Of a stretch of DNA of 64,000 bases, positions 24,646-32,552 are shown one piece after another (the stretch's first letter is position 1; every line of letters starts with the position of its first letter). The DNA comes from JAAZMI01 sp050948785 (GTDB lineage: Bacteria > Bacillota > Dethiobacteria > DTU022 > UBA8154): the NCBI GenBank assembly GCA_050948785.1, contig JBMNEM010000001.1, forward strand, positions 1 to 64,000, read 5' to 3'. Both the position numbers and the translations under genes were made by a program. The notes under the pieces are model-generated. The model did no database searches. It had not been told where the DNA came from and was given only the letters and a program-made list of their open reading frames with translations.

Positions 24646-25305
24646 TCAGTCACTGCCGGCCAGCATGTGAATATCTTCGATGCGCATGTGCAGGCCGTAG
24701 CTTTTTTGCAGCAGCATATTCACGAGGCCGGTGTGGTTCAGCGACATCATACAGAAGCCGGGTAAAAAAGTGGCCCGGCAGCCAAAGGCAGGCTCTTTTT
24801 TTATACTGCCGGCGAGGCCTTCAAACCCGATCATATGATAAGCGACGACATCCTTGACTTCCTGCTCACGGGAATAGCGGGGGCCGACCACCCAGGTGTA
24901 AAGCAGCCCGGTGACCTGTTCGGCCCGGATCACCTGCAGCACGTGGGGGATGGGGCACCCCGCACCCATGGGCCGCCCCAAAACATAATCCCCTTCCCTG
25001 ATCTTCATTTTATCTACCATATCGGCACGAAAAGGCAGGACAATTTTACGCGCTGATATTTCGCCGGGCAAAGGTTCAAGGATAAAGTCATAGGCATGCC
25101 CCAAAATATCTTTTTCCGGATAGACGGCGGTGCTGACAGCAGCGGTTTTTTGCTGGGAAAACGGATCGTGATAGTAGGGGCAGTCGGCGTTCTCCTTGGT
25201 CAGATCATTGACGGCGCGCAGGAAATTTTTACAGTTTTGTTCACCGCACAGCCCGCAGTTTTTCCCGGGGGGAAGCCAGGAATGCCGGGCATGTTTGCTC
25301 TTCAC
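24646..25305 (-). CDS. 4Fe-4S (PF04060-type) protein of a three-gene module
   Basis: 219 residues. Cys17, Cys20, Cys25 and Cys42 (CGLCGEQNC, then ADCP) match the CxxCx4Cx16C Fe-S domain found in RnfB and corrinoid Fe-S proteins. The remaining ~170 residues include ARKIVLPFRADMVDKMKI, GRPMGAGCPIPHVLQV and HMIGFEGLAG, which I do not recognise. It follows the GTPase gene by two bases, and both follow an ABC-type ATPase gene on the same strand. Such a set suggests energy-dependent metal-cluster or cofactor handling. The target is unknown. Confidence 0.72.
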   Translation of the reverse strand: MKSKHARHSWLPPGKNCGLCGEQNCKNFLRAVNDLTKENADCPYYHDPFSQQKTAAVSTAVYPEKDILGHAYDFILEPLPGEISARKIVLPFRADMVDKMKIREGDYVLGRPMGAGCPIPHVLQVIRAEQVTGLLYTWVVGPRYSREQEVKDVVAYHMIGFEGLAGSIKKEPAFGCRATFLPGFCMMSLNHTGLVNMLLQKSYGLHMRIEDIHMLAGSD

Positions 25306-25307
25306 AG

Positions 25308-26018
25308 CTACTCACCTCGGTAAAGATATTCTGCAATCGGCCCATCAAGCTTTTGAATGACTCCAAAATGATGCTGCCAGCCGATTTCTTTTTTGCCGAC
25401 ACAGATTGTGCAGGTGCCTAAAGGGGGATTCCCTTTCAGGTATAAATTATTTTTATCGATATCTGCAGAAACTTTGATCAGATCATAGAGGCGGTTTAAA
25501 GAATTACCCTGCAGGGCATTTGTTTCCATCAGCACGATATCAGTATGTACTTCTTTAATTTTTTGGATGAGAACTTCCCTTTCGGCCTGGCTGACCAGGT
25601 CAATTTTGGTAATGACGGCCACATCAGCCAGGCTGACCATCGCCCCCATTTTCTCCGGAGTATGAATCCCGGAGATGGAGCTGAGGACGATGATCCCCAA
25701 TCCCTGGTTCAAATAAGGTGAACAGCGTAAACACAGCCCGGCGCTTTCTACAATAAGGAGGTCCGCGGCATTGTTTTCAGCCCAATCCACGGCATCACCA
25801 AGGATCATCACTTCGGCGTGGTCCGGACACAGATCGCCGGAATAAACTTTTTTAGTTAAAATTCCAAACTCCTTATTTAACTCTATGTCTTCAAAAGCTT
25901 TGACGACATCAATTTTTAAAAAAGCGATGCGCATCTCCTGATTAAACCTTTTGACGATCTGCTTTGTTAGAGCAGTTTTGCCGGCAGAAGGAGGGCCGGC
26001 AATAATGACCAGTTTCAT
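25308..26018 (-). CDS. P-loop GTPase (HypB/CobW-like) of the three-gene module
   Basis: 236 residues. Walker A AGPPSAGKTAL is at 7-17, KIDVVKAFED and LLIVESAGLCLRCSP lie in the switch regions, and VITKIDLVSQAE is the NKxD-type guanine-specificity motif. HypB and CobW-type GTPases insert or chaperone metals. The C-terminal CTICVGKKEIGWQHHFGVI has two Cys and two His that could bind a metal. The protein resembles this SIMIBI class but no named family. It lies between the ABC ATPase and Fe-S genes, so it is probably co-transcribed. The Fe-S gene follows after two bases. Confidence 0.78.
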   Translation of the reverse strand: MKLVIIAGPPSAGKTALTKQIVKRFNQEMRIAFLKIDVVKAFEDIELNKEFGILTKKVYSGDLCPDHAEVMILGDAVDWAENNAADLLIVESAGLCLRCSPYLNQGLGIIVLSSISGIHTPEKMGAMVSLADVAVITKIDLVSQAEREVLIQKIKEVHTDIVLMETNALQGNSLNRLYDLIKVSADIDKNNLYLKGNPPLGTCTICVGKKEIGWQHHFGVIQKLDGPIAEYLYRGE

Positions 26019-26127
26019 AATATCTGCACAGGAATTACCGCTAAAAGCCTACTGCTTTGGCTGTGGGAAGCATGCGGTTAATCCCTTTTTCTCCTTTCCA
26101 GATTATATTTGCTGCTTTCAATGTCAG

Positions 26128-26910
26128 TTAAGAAGCAAAGTTTACAGCCATCAATTCGTTTGTGATTGCATTGCCGGCTCTCAGCTCTTCCCGGATTACG
26201 CCGATTTTTTTATCTATCTCCAGAAGGTTTTTGGCGGCCACCATTTCCAGCTCGTTTTGATGCAGGACATTTTTCACGGCGCCATTTTCCATAATTATCC
26301 TTGTTTCTGTCAGGAGTGCAATCACAGGATCGTGGGTCACAAAAACTACGATTTTGCCGGCATTTTGGATGAGGTTGATGACCTCCTGCCTGAAAATCCC
26401 GGCATTTTCAATTTCATCCATTAAAATGATCGGGGCGGCACCGATGAGGATCGCATCGGCAATTAATAAAGACCGGGTTTGGCCACCGGAAAGAACGGTT
26501 ACCTTGTAATCATCTTTGATCTTTTCACCGGTGAATTTATTGGCAAGATCAATTGTGGCCCGGATGACCTTTTTATCGTCAATTTTACGGGCCCGGGCAT
26601 GAATCTGGAGAAATTCTTCCACCGACAGATCAGCAAAACATTTTGTGTTTTGGGTGATCATGACAATGGGTTTCATCGCCGGGTTGTAGCGGATCTCATC
26701 CGAGGGCGGTTCCCCATTGACCAGTATCTGCCGCCTGGTAGCCGTATCACCCTGGGCCAGCAGTTCAATATCAGTAATCAGGGCGGTTTTTCCACTTCCT
26801 GTCGGGCCGACGATGGAAACGGTTTCTCCGGCTTTTAAGGTTATGTAGTCAAAATTTTCTAAGCGGCCTGCTTTATCCACACCGGGAAAGATGGTGATTT
26901 TTTTAAGCAT
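26128..26910 (-). CDS. Stand-alone ABC-type ATPase of the three-gene module
   Basis: 260 residues from the ATG at 26910, which has GAGGAG upstream; longer frames into the leader lack a ribosome site. Walker A GPTGSGKTAL is at about 35-44, TVLSGGQTRSL is the signature, IILMDEIENAG is Walker B and FVTHD the H-loop. No membrane domain or permease is nearby, so it probably is not a transporter ATPase. It is the first gene of the unit with the GTPase and Fe-S protein. The late ELRAGNAITNELMAVNFAS tail is family-specific. The function is unassigned. Confidence 0.78.
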   Translation of the reverse strand: MLKKITIFPGVDKAGRLENFDYITLKAGETVSIVGPTGSGKTALITDIELLAQGDTATRRQILVNGEPPSDEIRYNPAMKPIVMITQNTKCFADLSVEEFLQIHARARKIDDKKVIRATIDLANKFTGEKIKDDYKVTVLSGGQTRSLLIADAILIGAAPIILMDEIENAGIFRQEVINLIQNAGKIVVFVTHDPVIALLTETRIIMENGAVKNVLHQNELEMVAAKNLLEIDKKIGVIREELRAGNAITNELMAVNFAS

Positions 26911-27079
26911 TATTTTTCTCCTCTCAGCTTTTACGTATTTCTCCAGCACTTTAAACTATGTCTGCTGAGGGGGAAAGGTTCCTTTTTCATTCTTGTTCCC
27001 TCTATGCATTTTATTTCAACGAAGTTCGAGCAACAGCTTCTAAAAAATACAAATACCAACACAAATACCAAAATCGTGC

Positions 27080-27108
27080 TTGACAAATATATACAAAAAT
27101 GGTAAAAT
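27080..27108 (+). promoter_or_regulatory. Sigma-A promoter of the c-di-GMP-controlled operon
   Basis: TTGACA (27080-27085), a 17-base spacer and TAAAAT (27103-27108). Transcription would begin about 20 bases before the riboswitch aptamer. Confidence 0.75.
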
Positions 27109-27133
27109 AATTGACGAAAAATGAGTTGACAAA

Positions 27134-27211
27134 GGCAAAACCATCGAAAAGATGGGGACGCAAAGCTATAGGGGCTAAAGCGGTAGATATTCGCCATGCC
27201 AGCCAGCTGCC
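27134..27211 (+). ncRNA. Cyclic di-GMP-I (GEMM) riboswitch
   Basis: The conserved elements occur in order: GGCAAAACC, a GAAA tetraloop closing CCATC/GATGG, GGGACGCAAAGC, GGGGCTAAAG, a variable hairpin, then ATGCCAGCCAGCTGCC, whose TGCC pairs with the initial GGCA. The tetraloop docks on a receptor in the second stem, and c-di-GMP binds between the stems in this class. An intrinsic terminator follows at 27235, so binding should switch transcription of the signalling operon starting at 27308. Confidence 0.93.
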
Positions 27212-27234
27212 GGTAGGTACACTTTTCTAGGAAG

Positions 27235-27272
27235 CCCACCTTTAATTAACGGCAGGTGGGTTTTGTTTTTTT
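27235..27272 (+). terminator. Riboswitch expression-platform terminator
   Basis: CCCACCT / AGGTGGG stem with a 12-base loop followed by TTTTGTTTTTTT. It is placed between the c-di-GMP aptamer and the histidine kinase gene. Confidence 0.85.
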
Positions 27273-27307
27273 ATTTTGGCGGGCGGTAGAATAGGGGGTA
27301 AAAGGAA

Positions 27308-28882
27308 GTGCTTATTCAAAATAGCAGCATAAAAAATCTTATAGATGCAATTTTGAATATGGAATTAACGGCTGAACAGGTTCTGTTGATTATGCTTGGA
27401 GAAAAAAATGGCGTAGATGTGCCAGAATTTATTAAAGCATTAAATAAATCCAAAATAATTCAAAACATATCTTTACTTTATGAACTGGCATTGGCTACCG
27501 GTCAATCACTGGATTTAAAGGAAAGCTGCGATATATTTTTAAAGCGGTTGATGGGTCGGAAAAATCTAATATATAGCGCGGTTTGGATTAAGGACGATTA
27601 TTTAACGCGAAAAGAGCAGCAGCAAACTGCCACTCTTATCTATGCTTTTCCGGAGCATTTCCCCCAAACCAAAAAAATTTCCTTGGATCACCCGCTGTTC
27701 GCCGCTTTAAATGAAAAAGAATTTGTTAAAATTTCATCCTATGAAAAGGAATTTCGGGAACATGCAGATGAAAAAGGAGTTTCCAATGGTACTATTGTCC
27801 TGATTTCACTGGAACAAATAGGTGTGCTCAAACTATTTTCTGTGAGAGATGATTGTTTTAGTGACTATGAGCTTAATCAACTGAGAAAAGTGTTTTCCAA
27901 GTTTGCATATTCTTTAAAAGGATGTCTCTTTCACAAACAGTTGTTAACAGAAATTGAGGAGCGAAAAAGAACGGAGCAGGCTCTTAAACAATCAGAGCAG
28001 CAATTGGCTTATATTACGGAACAAAAAAAGATTGAGGCACAACATGCTTTGTCTCAAAAACTTCAGTCCGTTGGTGAGTTGGCGGCGGGAATCGCTCATG
28101 AAATAAATACTCCCATGCAGTACATTGGTGATAATACAAGGTTTCTACAAAATGCAATTAATGATATTATTTACGATTTATTGGTCGATTATAAAAAGCT
28201 GAAAAATAAAGCAGCAGCCGAAAAAAATTTTGGGTTGTTGGTTAATCAAATATCAAACAAGGAAGAAGAGCTGGATGTAACATATCTTCTAGAGGAAATT
28301 CCCAGGGCATTTGAGGAAACGCTGGAGGGTATCGGCAAAGTTAACAAGCTGGTTTTGGCCATGAAAGATTTTGTCCACCCCGGAGAAAAGGAAATGAAGT
28401 TCGCCAATATTAATAAAGCTATCGAGGGAACAGTAACTATTTCCAGAAATGAGTGGAAGTATGTTGCGGAACTGGAAACCGATCTTGAGCCCGGGCTGCC
28501 CCTGGTTTGCTGTGTAATTGACGAGATCAATCAAGTTTTGTTAAATATGATTCTTAACGCAGCCCAGGCTATTAAGGAAGCCCCAAAAAGCAGGACTTTA
28601 ACTAAAGGAAAGATTACCGTAACAACAAAAAATGATGGGGATTATGTCACTATTTTATTAAGTGATAATGGCATAGGTATCCCGAAAGAGATGGTTAACA
28701 AAATATTTGAACCTTTTTTTACTACTAAGGAAGTTGGTAAAGGAACAGGCCAAGGACTTGCTATTGCCTATAACATTATTGCAACCAAACACGAAGGCAG
28801 CATTGAGGTTGATTCAGAGGTGGGGAAAGGAACAGTATTTACCATTCGTTTGCCGATAAATCCTAAAAATAATACAGGGTGA
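27308..28882 (+). CDS. Sensor histidine kinase (GAF-like input, HisKA, HATPase_c)
   Basis: 524 residues from a GTG start. Residues about 55-220 look like a GAF-type sensor, then a coiled-coil linker ([18 protein letters not shown]). A HisKA dimer helix follows with the phospho-acceptor His in [17 protein letters not shown] (about 263). The HATPase_c boxes are [13 protein letters not shown] (N), [13 protein letters not shown] (G1), [22 protein letters not shown] (F/G2) and [11 protein letters not shown]. There is no membrane segment, so it is a cytoplasmic sensor. It is the first gene behind the c-di-GMP riboswitch and is followed after seven bases by two response regulators, its likely partners. 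Confidence 0.9.
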   Translation: MLIQNSSIKNLIDAILNMELTAEQVLLIMLGEKNGVDVPEFIKALNKSKIIQNISLLYELALATGQSLDLKESCDIFLKRLMGRKNLIYSAVWIKDDYLTRKEQQQTATLIYAFPEHFPQTKKISLDHPLFAALNEKEFVKISSYEKEFREHADEKGVSNGTIVLISLEQIGVLKLFSVRDDCFSDYELNQLRKVFSKFAYSLKGCLFHKQLLTEIEERKRTEQALKQSEQQLAYITEQKKIEAQHALSQKLQSVGELAAGIAHEINTPMQYIGDNTRFLQNAINDIIYDLLVDYKKLKNKAAAEKNFGLLVNQISNKEEELDVTYLLEEIPRAFEETLEGIGKVNKLVLAMKDFVHPGEKEMKFANINKAIEGTVTISRNEWKYVAELETDLEPGLPLVCCVIDEINQVLLNMILNAAQAIKEAPKSRTLTKGKITVTTKNDGDYVTILLSDNGIGIPKEMVNKIFEPFFTTKEVGKGTGQGLAIAYNIIATKHEGSIEVDSEVGKGTVFTIRLPINPKNNTG

Positions 28883-28889
28883 CTTAGAC

Positions 28890-30092
28890 ATGAAAAAAGC
28901 GGTTCTTTTTGTCGACGATGATGTTAATATTCTACAGGGTATGAAGCGCATGTTGCGGGTGATGCGTTTTAAATGGGATATGTTTTTTGCAGAAGGCGGA
29001 GAAGAAGCTCTGCAAATATTATCCCAAAATCATATTAATGTAATTGTTACCGATATGCGAATGCCCGGGATGAATGGTGCGGAGCTGCTTGCTAAAGTAA
29101 GGGAGCGCTATCCTCATGTTATCCGTATTGTTCTTTCAGGAGATTCTAACCATGAAATGAATTTACTTTCAGCAAAGGTTGCGCACCAATCCTTAGCCAA
29201 GCCATGTGATGCCGATACCCTAAGGAGCACTATCGAGCGTTCCTGTATGCTGCAAAACCTTTTAAAAAATGAAAAGATAGCAAAAATAGTTAACAGTATC
29301 AGTGATTTGCCCAGTCAACCTGTTTTGTACAACTCAATTATAAAGGAGATGGAGTCTCCTAATGGCTCCCTGAAAAAAGTGGGTGACATTATTGCCCAGG
29401 ATGTTTCTATGACAGCCAGGGTTTTACAGTTTGTGAATTCCGCTTTCTTTGGCCTTCCCCAAAAAGTCACTCTTCCTCAGCAGGCAGTAACTTTATTAGG
29501 TCTGGATATTTTAAAAGGCCTTGTTCTTTATGCGCAGGTCTTTTCTACTTTTAAAAACGGTTCCAAATTAAAGAGTATTTCTGTGCATAGGTTTTGGAAA
29601 CACAGTATGATGGTGGGAACAGTGGCCAGGGAGATTGCTTTGAGCGAAGCGGTTAGTCCTAAAATCGCAGATGAAAGTTTTGTTGCAGGACTGCTGCACG
29701 ATATGGGCAAGCTTTTATTGTACAGGATCCCCGGTCATTTTCAACAAGTCAGTGAATATAGCCAGGCAAAGCAGTGTGATTACCGCAATGCTGAATACGA
29801 ACTATTAGGGACTTCTCATGCCGAAGTAGGGGCCTACCTGCTGGGACTGTGGGGCATTCCTGAGAATATTGTTGAAGCCGTTGCCTTGCACCATTGCCCT
29901 GGCAAAGCGATGGACAAGCAGTTTTCCATTTTGACCGGTGTTCATGCGGCCAATGCGATAATAGGCCAAAGCGGTACTCCTGACGAAAATACCGTCCTTT
30001 CCAGTATAGATATGCAATACATCAGCGAACTGAACCTGGAAAGTAATATAAATAAATGGATAGATTGCCGCAAGAAAGTAGAGATAAGGTAA
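28890..30092 (+). CDS. Response regulator with HDOD output domain
   Basis: 400 residues. The receiver domain (1-120) has the acidic pocket FVDDD (8-11), phospho-acceptor Asp55 in VIVTDMRMPGMNG and Lys in AKPCD. An HDOD domain follows (about 135-340): ISDLPSQPVLYNSII, VLQFVNSAFFGLP, LLGLDILKGLVL and FVAGLLHDMGKLLLY. HDOD domains are HD-related and usually act in signalling without catalysis. It sits between the kinase gene and a second regulator; the downstream gene starts directly after its stop. It probably takes phosphate from the kinase at 27308. Confidence 0.9.
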   Translation: MKKAVLFVDDDVNILQGMKRMLRVMRFKWDMFFAEGGEEALQILSQNHINVIVTDMRMPGMNGAELLAKVRERYPHVIRIVLSGDSNHEMNLLSAKVAHQSLAKPCDADTLRSTIERSCMLQNLLKNEKIAKIVNSISDLPSQPVLYNSIIKEMESPNGSLKKVGDIIAQDVSMTARVLQFVNSAFFGLPQKVTLPQQAVTLLGLDILKGLVLYAQVFSTFKNGSKLKSISVHRFWKHSMMVGTVAREIALSEAVSPKIADESFVAGLLHDMGKLLLYRIPGHFQQVSEYSQAKQCDYRNAEYELLGTSHAEVGAYLLGLWGIPENIVEAVALHHCPGKAMDKQFSILTGVHAANAIIGQSGTPDENTVLSSIDMQYISELNLESNINKWIDCRKKVEIR

Positions 30093-31271
30093 ATGAAGGA
30101 AGGAACTCAAAATATTATGTCTGAAAAAATACTATTAGTAGATGACGATCTGAATGTACTTTTAGCTTATCGGAGACATATTCAAAACAAATTTAACGTA
30201 ATTATTGCGGAAAGTGGCACTAAAGGAATTGCTGCCCTGAAAGAACAGGGACCATTTGCTGTTGTTGTTTCCGATTATCGCATGCCGGGCATGGATGGTA
30301 TCCAATTTCTCTCCCAGTCCCGTCAACTTGCCCCCGATACTGTACGCATCATGTTTACAGGACATGCTGATGTAGAAAACGCTGTAAATGCCATTAATGA
30401 GGGCAACATTTTTCGTTTTCTAACAAAACCTTGCACGCCTGAAGTGTTTATAAAAGCACTGACAGCGGGGGTGGAACAGTATCAGCTTGTTACAGGTGAG
30501 CGTGATCTTCTGGAAAAAACCCTCAAAGGAAGCATTAAAGTCCTGACCGATATTCTTTCTATCTTAAGCCCTGCTGCTCACTGGCAGGTTTCTCGCCTGG
30601 GCCGTATGGCTAAAAAACTGGCCATGCGTTTACAAGTTGATAAACTTTGGGAAGTAGAGCTTGCCGCGATGTTTTCCCAAATTGGGTGTATTACGATTCC
30701 CGAAGAAATTATTGAGAAGAAAATCAAGGGGATGGTTCTTTCAGAAGATGAAAATAAGATGTTCCTTGACTATCCTCTAATCGGGGCCCAACTGCTTTCC
30801 AATATTCCACGCCTGGAAGAGATTGCTGAAGCAATTAAATATCACCTAAAACGGTTTGATGGAGGCGGAGTAACCGGTGAGGAGTCTGGTAATACTGCTT
30901 TACCTTTAATTTCAAGAATCTTGAAGGTTGCTGTCGATTTTGACATAATCCGGGCGGAGGGAAACTCAGCTGCTAAAACTTTAGAAATAATGAGCGGGCG
31001 CTCAGGTTGGTACGATCCCGATGTTTTAGCTGCTTTAGAAAAAGAAATAATGGATTCCGGGAAAATTAGAACAATACCTTTAACAGAGATTTTGCCCGGG
31101 ATGGTGCTGGTTGATGACATTATGGAAGATTCAGGCGTAGTCCTTGTCAAAAAGGGAAATGAAGTCACTGATGTGTTAAAAATGCGGGTTCTGAATTATG
31201 CCAAGTATCGTCCGGTCATTGACAAAATAAGAGTGATGATGCCGGGAGGTAAAAGCTCCAATGAATATTAA
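30093..31271 (+). CDS. Response regulator with degenerate HD-GYP domain
   Basis: 392 residues (or 384 from the internal ATG at 30117, equally possible by spacing). The receiver has LLVDDD, Asp61 in VVVSDYRMPGMDG and Lys in TKPCT, as in RpfG-type regulators. The output region (about 150-345) aligns with HD-GYP: ELAAMFSQIGCITIP where LHDIGK is expected, YPLIGAQLLSNIP for HPxIGAxLL, and YHLKRFDGGGVTG for HHERWDGxGYP. The catalytic His-Asp pair is lost, so it probably cannot cleave c-di-GMP but may still sense it or bind partners. It is the last gene of the riboswitch-controlled operon. Confidence 0.87.
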   Translation: MKEGTQNIMSEKILLVDDDLNVLLAYRRHIQNKFNVIIAESGTKGIAALKEQGPFAVVVSDYRMPGMDGIQFLSQSRQLAPDTVRIMFTGHADVENAVNAINEGNIFRFLTKPCTPEVFIKALTAGVEQYQLVTGERDLLEKTLKGSIKVLTDILSILSPAAHWQVSRLGRMAKKLAMRLQVDKLWEVELAAMFSQIGCITIPEEIIEKKIKGMVLSEDENKMFLDYPLIGAQLLSNIPRLEEIAEAIKYHLKRFDGGGVTGEESGNTALPLISRILKVAVDFDIIRAEGNSAAKTLEIMSGRSGWYDPDVLAALEKEIMDSGKIRTIPLTEILPGMVLVDDIMEDSGVVLVKKGNEVTDVLKMRVLNYAKYRPVIDKIRVMMPGGKSSNEY

Positions 31272-31669
31272 TTTAAGGGATATATTATTGCCCGTGGGAT
31301 TGAAGATAGAAAACACTTAAATGTTTTCAGCATTGAGTTAGAGTGTAGGGTAGAAAACAATGCATTCATTTGCTGAGCAGTAAAATGCAGGCCTTGCTAA
31401 AACAGGGTCTTTTTTTTATTTACATTACTATACAGGCCCCCTTTGGAATAATAGTTAATATCAGGGCAATGATTTTTACTTATCTTTTCGCCCGCGCCCT
31501 GAAAATTTGAGCAGGAGTTTTTTCGAATAACTACGGTTGGAAAAAGGGGGTGAAATTTTAAAAATCAAGGGATAAACAGAATCGGAGGCAAGGGTGAGGA
31601 AAAATGTTGAGAAAAATATCAACCAGGTGTGTGCAGGAATTATCTTGATTTTATAATGGAGGATCAAGC
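31272..31669. other. Intergenic region
   Basis: About 400 bp. GAAAACACTTAAATGTTTTC (near 31308) is a small hairpin. CCTTGCTAAAACAGG followed by TCTTTTTTTTATT around 31393-31420 is a plausible weak terminator for the signalling operon. No gene is seen. GGAGGATC precedes the next ATG. Confidence 0.45.
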
Positions 31670-32230
31670 ATGCAAGAAAAAACCAACCTGAAAGTTGTTG
31701 CCACGGTGGATTCCACGGCCAATCCAGCTCCTCTTGGCCTATTAGGTTTTGGGATGACGACAGTGCTTCTCAATTTGCACAATGCCGGCTTTTTTGCATT
31801 TGGCAGCATGATCATGGCTATGGGTATCTTTTACGGAGGGATCGCCCAGATTATTGCCGGCATCATGGAATGGAAAAAAGGCAACACATTTGGCACTACA
31901 GCCTTCATTTCTTATGGAGCATTCTGGCTTACTTTAGTTGGTTTGCTCGTTATACCTGAAATAGCATGGGGAGAAGCTGCGGGAAGCGTGGCCAAGGGCG
32001 CATATCTTTTTATGTGGGGTTTGTTTACGGCGGTGATGTTTGTAGGCACGCTTAAAATAAATCGGCGCCTGCAGTTAGTGTTTGGTTCTCTGACCATACT
32101 ATTTTTTCTGCTGGCCATAGGTGACTGGACGGGTAATATGCTCATCACGCAGATTGCCGGGTATGTAGGTATTGTTTGCGGTTTTTCAGCTATTTACGCT
32201 GCTTTAGCGCAGGTGTTGGAAGAATTGTAA
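31670..32230 (+). CDS. Acetate/succinate transporter family protein (GPR1/FUN34/YaaH, SatP-like)
   Basis: 186 residues with six membrane helices. The family signature [24 protein letters not shown] is at 17-40 and [20 protein letters not shown] at 62-81. SatP-type channels move acetate or succinate with protons. AGGAGG-like GGAGGATC precedes the ATG. It is a single gene between two signalling loci. Substrate preference cannot be read from sequence. Confidence 0.92.
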   Translation: MQEKTNLKVVATVDSTANPAPLGLLGFGMTTVLLNLHNAGFFAFGSMIMAMGIFYGGIAQIIAGIMEWKKGNTFGTTAFISYGAFWLTLVGLLVIPEIAWGEAAGSVAKGAYLFMWGLFTAVMFVGTLKINRRLQLVFGSLTILFFLLAIGDWTGNMLITQIAGYVGIVCGFSAIYAALAQVLEEL

Positions 32231-32552
32231 TAAGTCTTAAGGTAACAGGCAGTTGTCCTTTATTGAATGGCGGAACGTTGCCCTCAAGGAGAAAACCGGC
32301 GGAAACGGCCAGGCTTTACGAATGCCGTGTTTCTGCCGGTTCGCTTCTGGTTGGCCCGAGTGGAGCTGAACCCCTGGCCTCTAAATGCGAATTTTTTGCT
32401 TAAAATTCCTGATTTTTGAAGGATTTTCCGACTCATATTCCGAATATATTAACTTGTAAAAACAGACAAAATCATTGGAGAACTTAAAATAAAAATACAC
32501 TTTATAGGAACTATTGAATATTTTAAGGTCTTACCGTGGGGGGAAAATCCTT
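32231..32552. other. Intergenic region with a possible tRNA 3'-half relic
   Basis: Contains AACCGGCGGAAAC/GTTTCTGCCGGTT arms (32296-32343), a possible hairpin. On the minus strand near 32340-32380 is a stretch reading AGGGGTTCAGCTCCACTCGG, resembling a T arm (TTC loop with one mismatched stem pair) plus an acceptor-like end. No full cloverleaf can be built. The rest is leader to the kinase gene. Confidence 0.35.
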
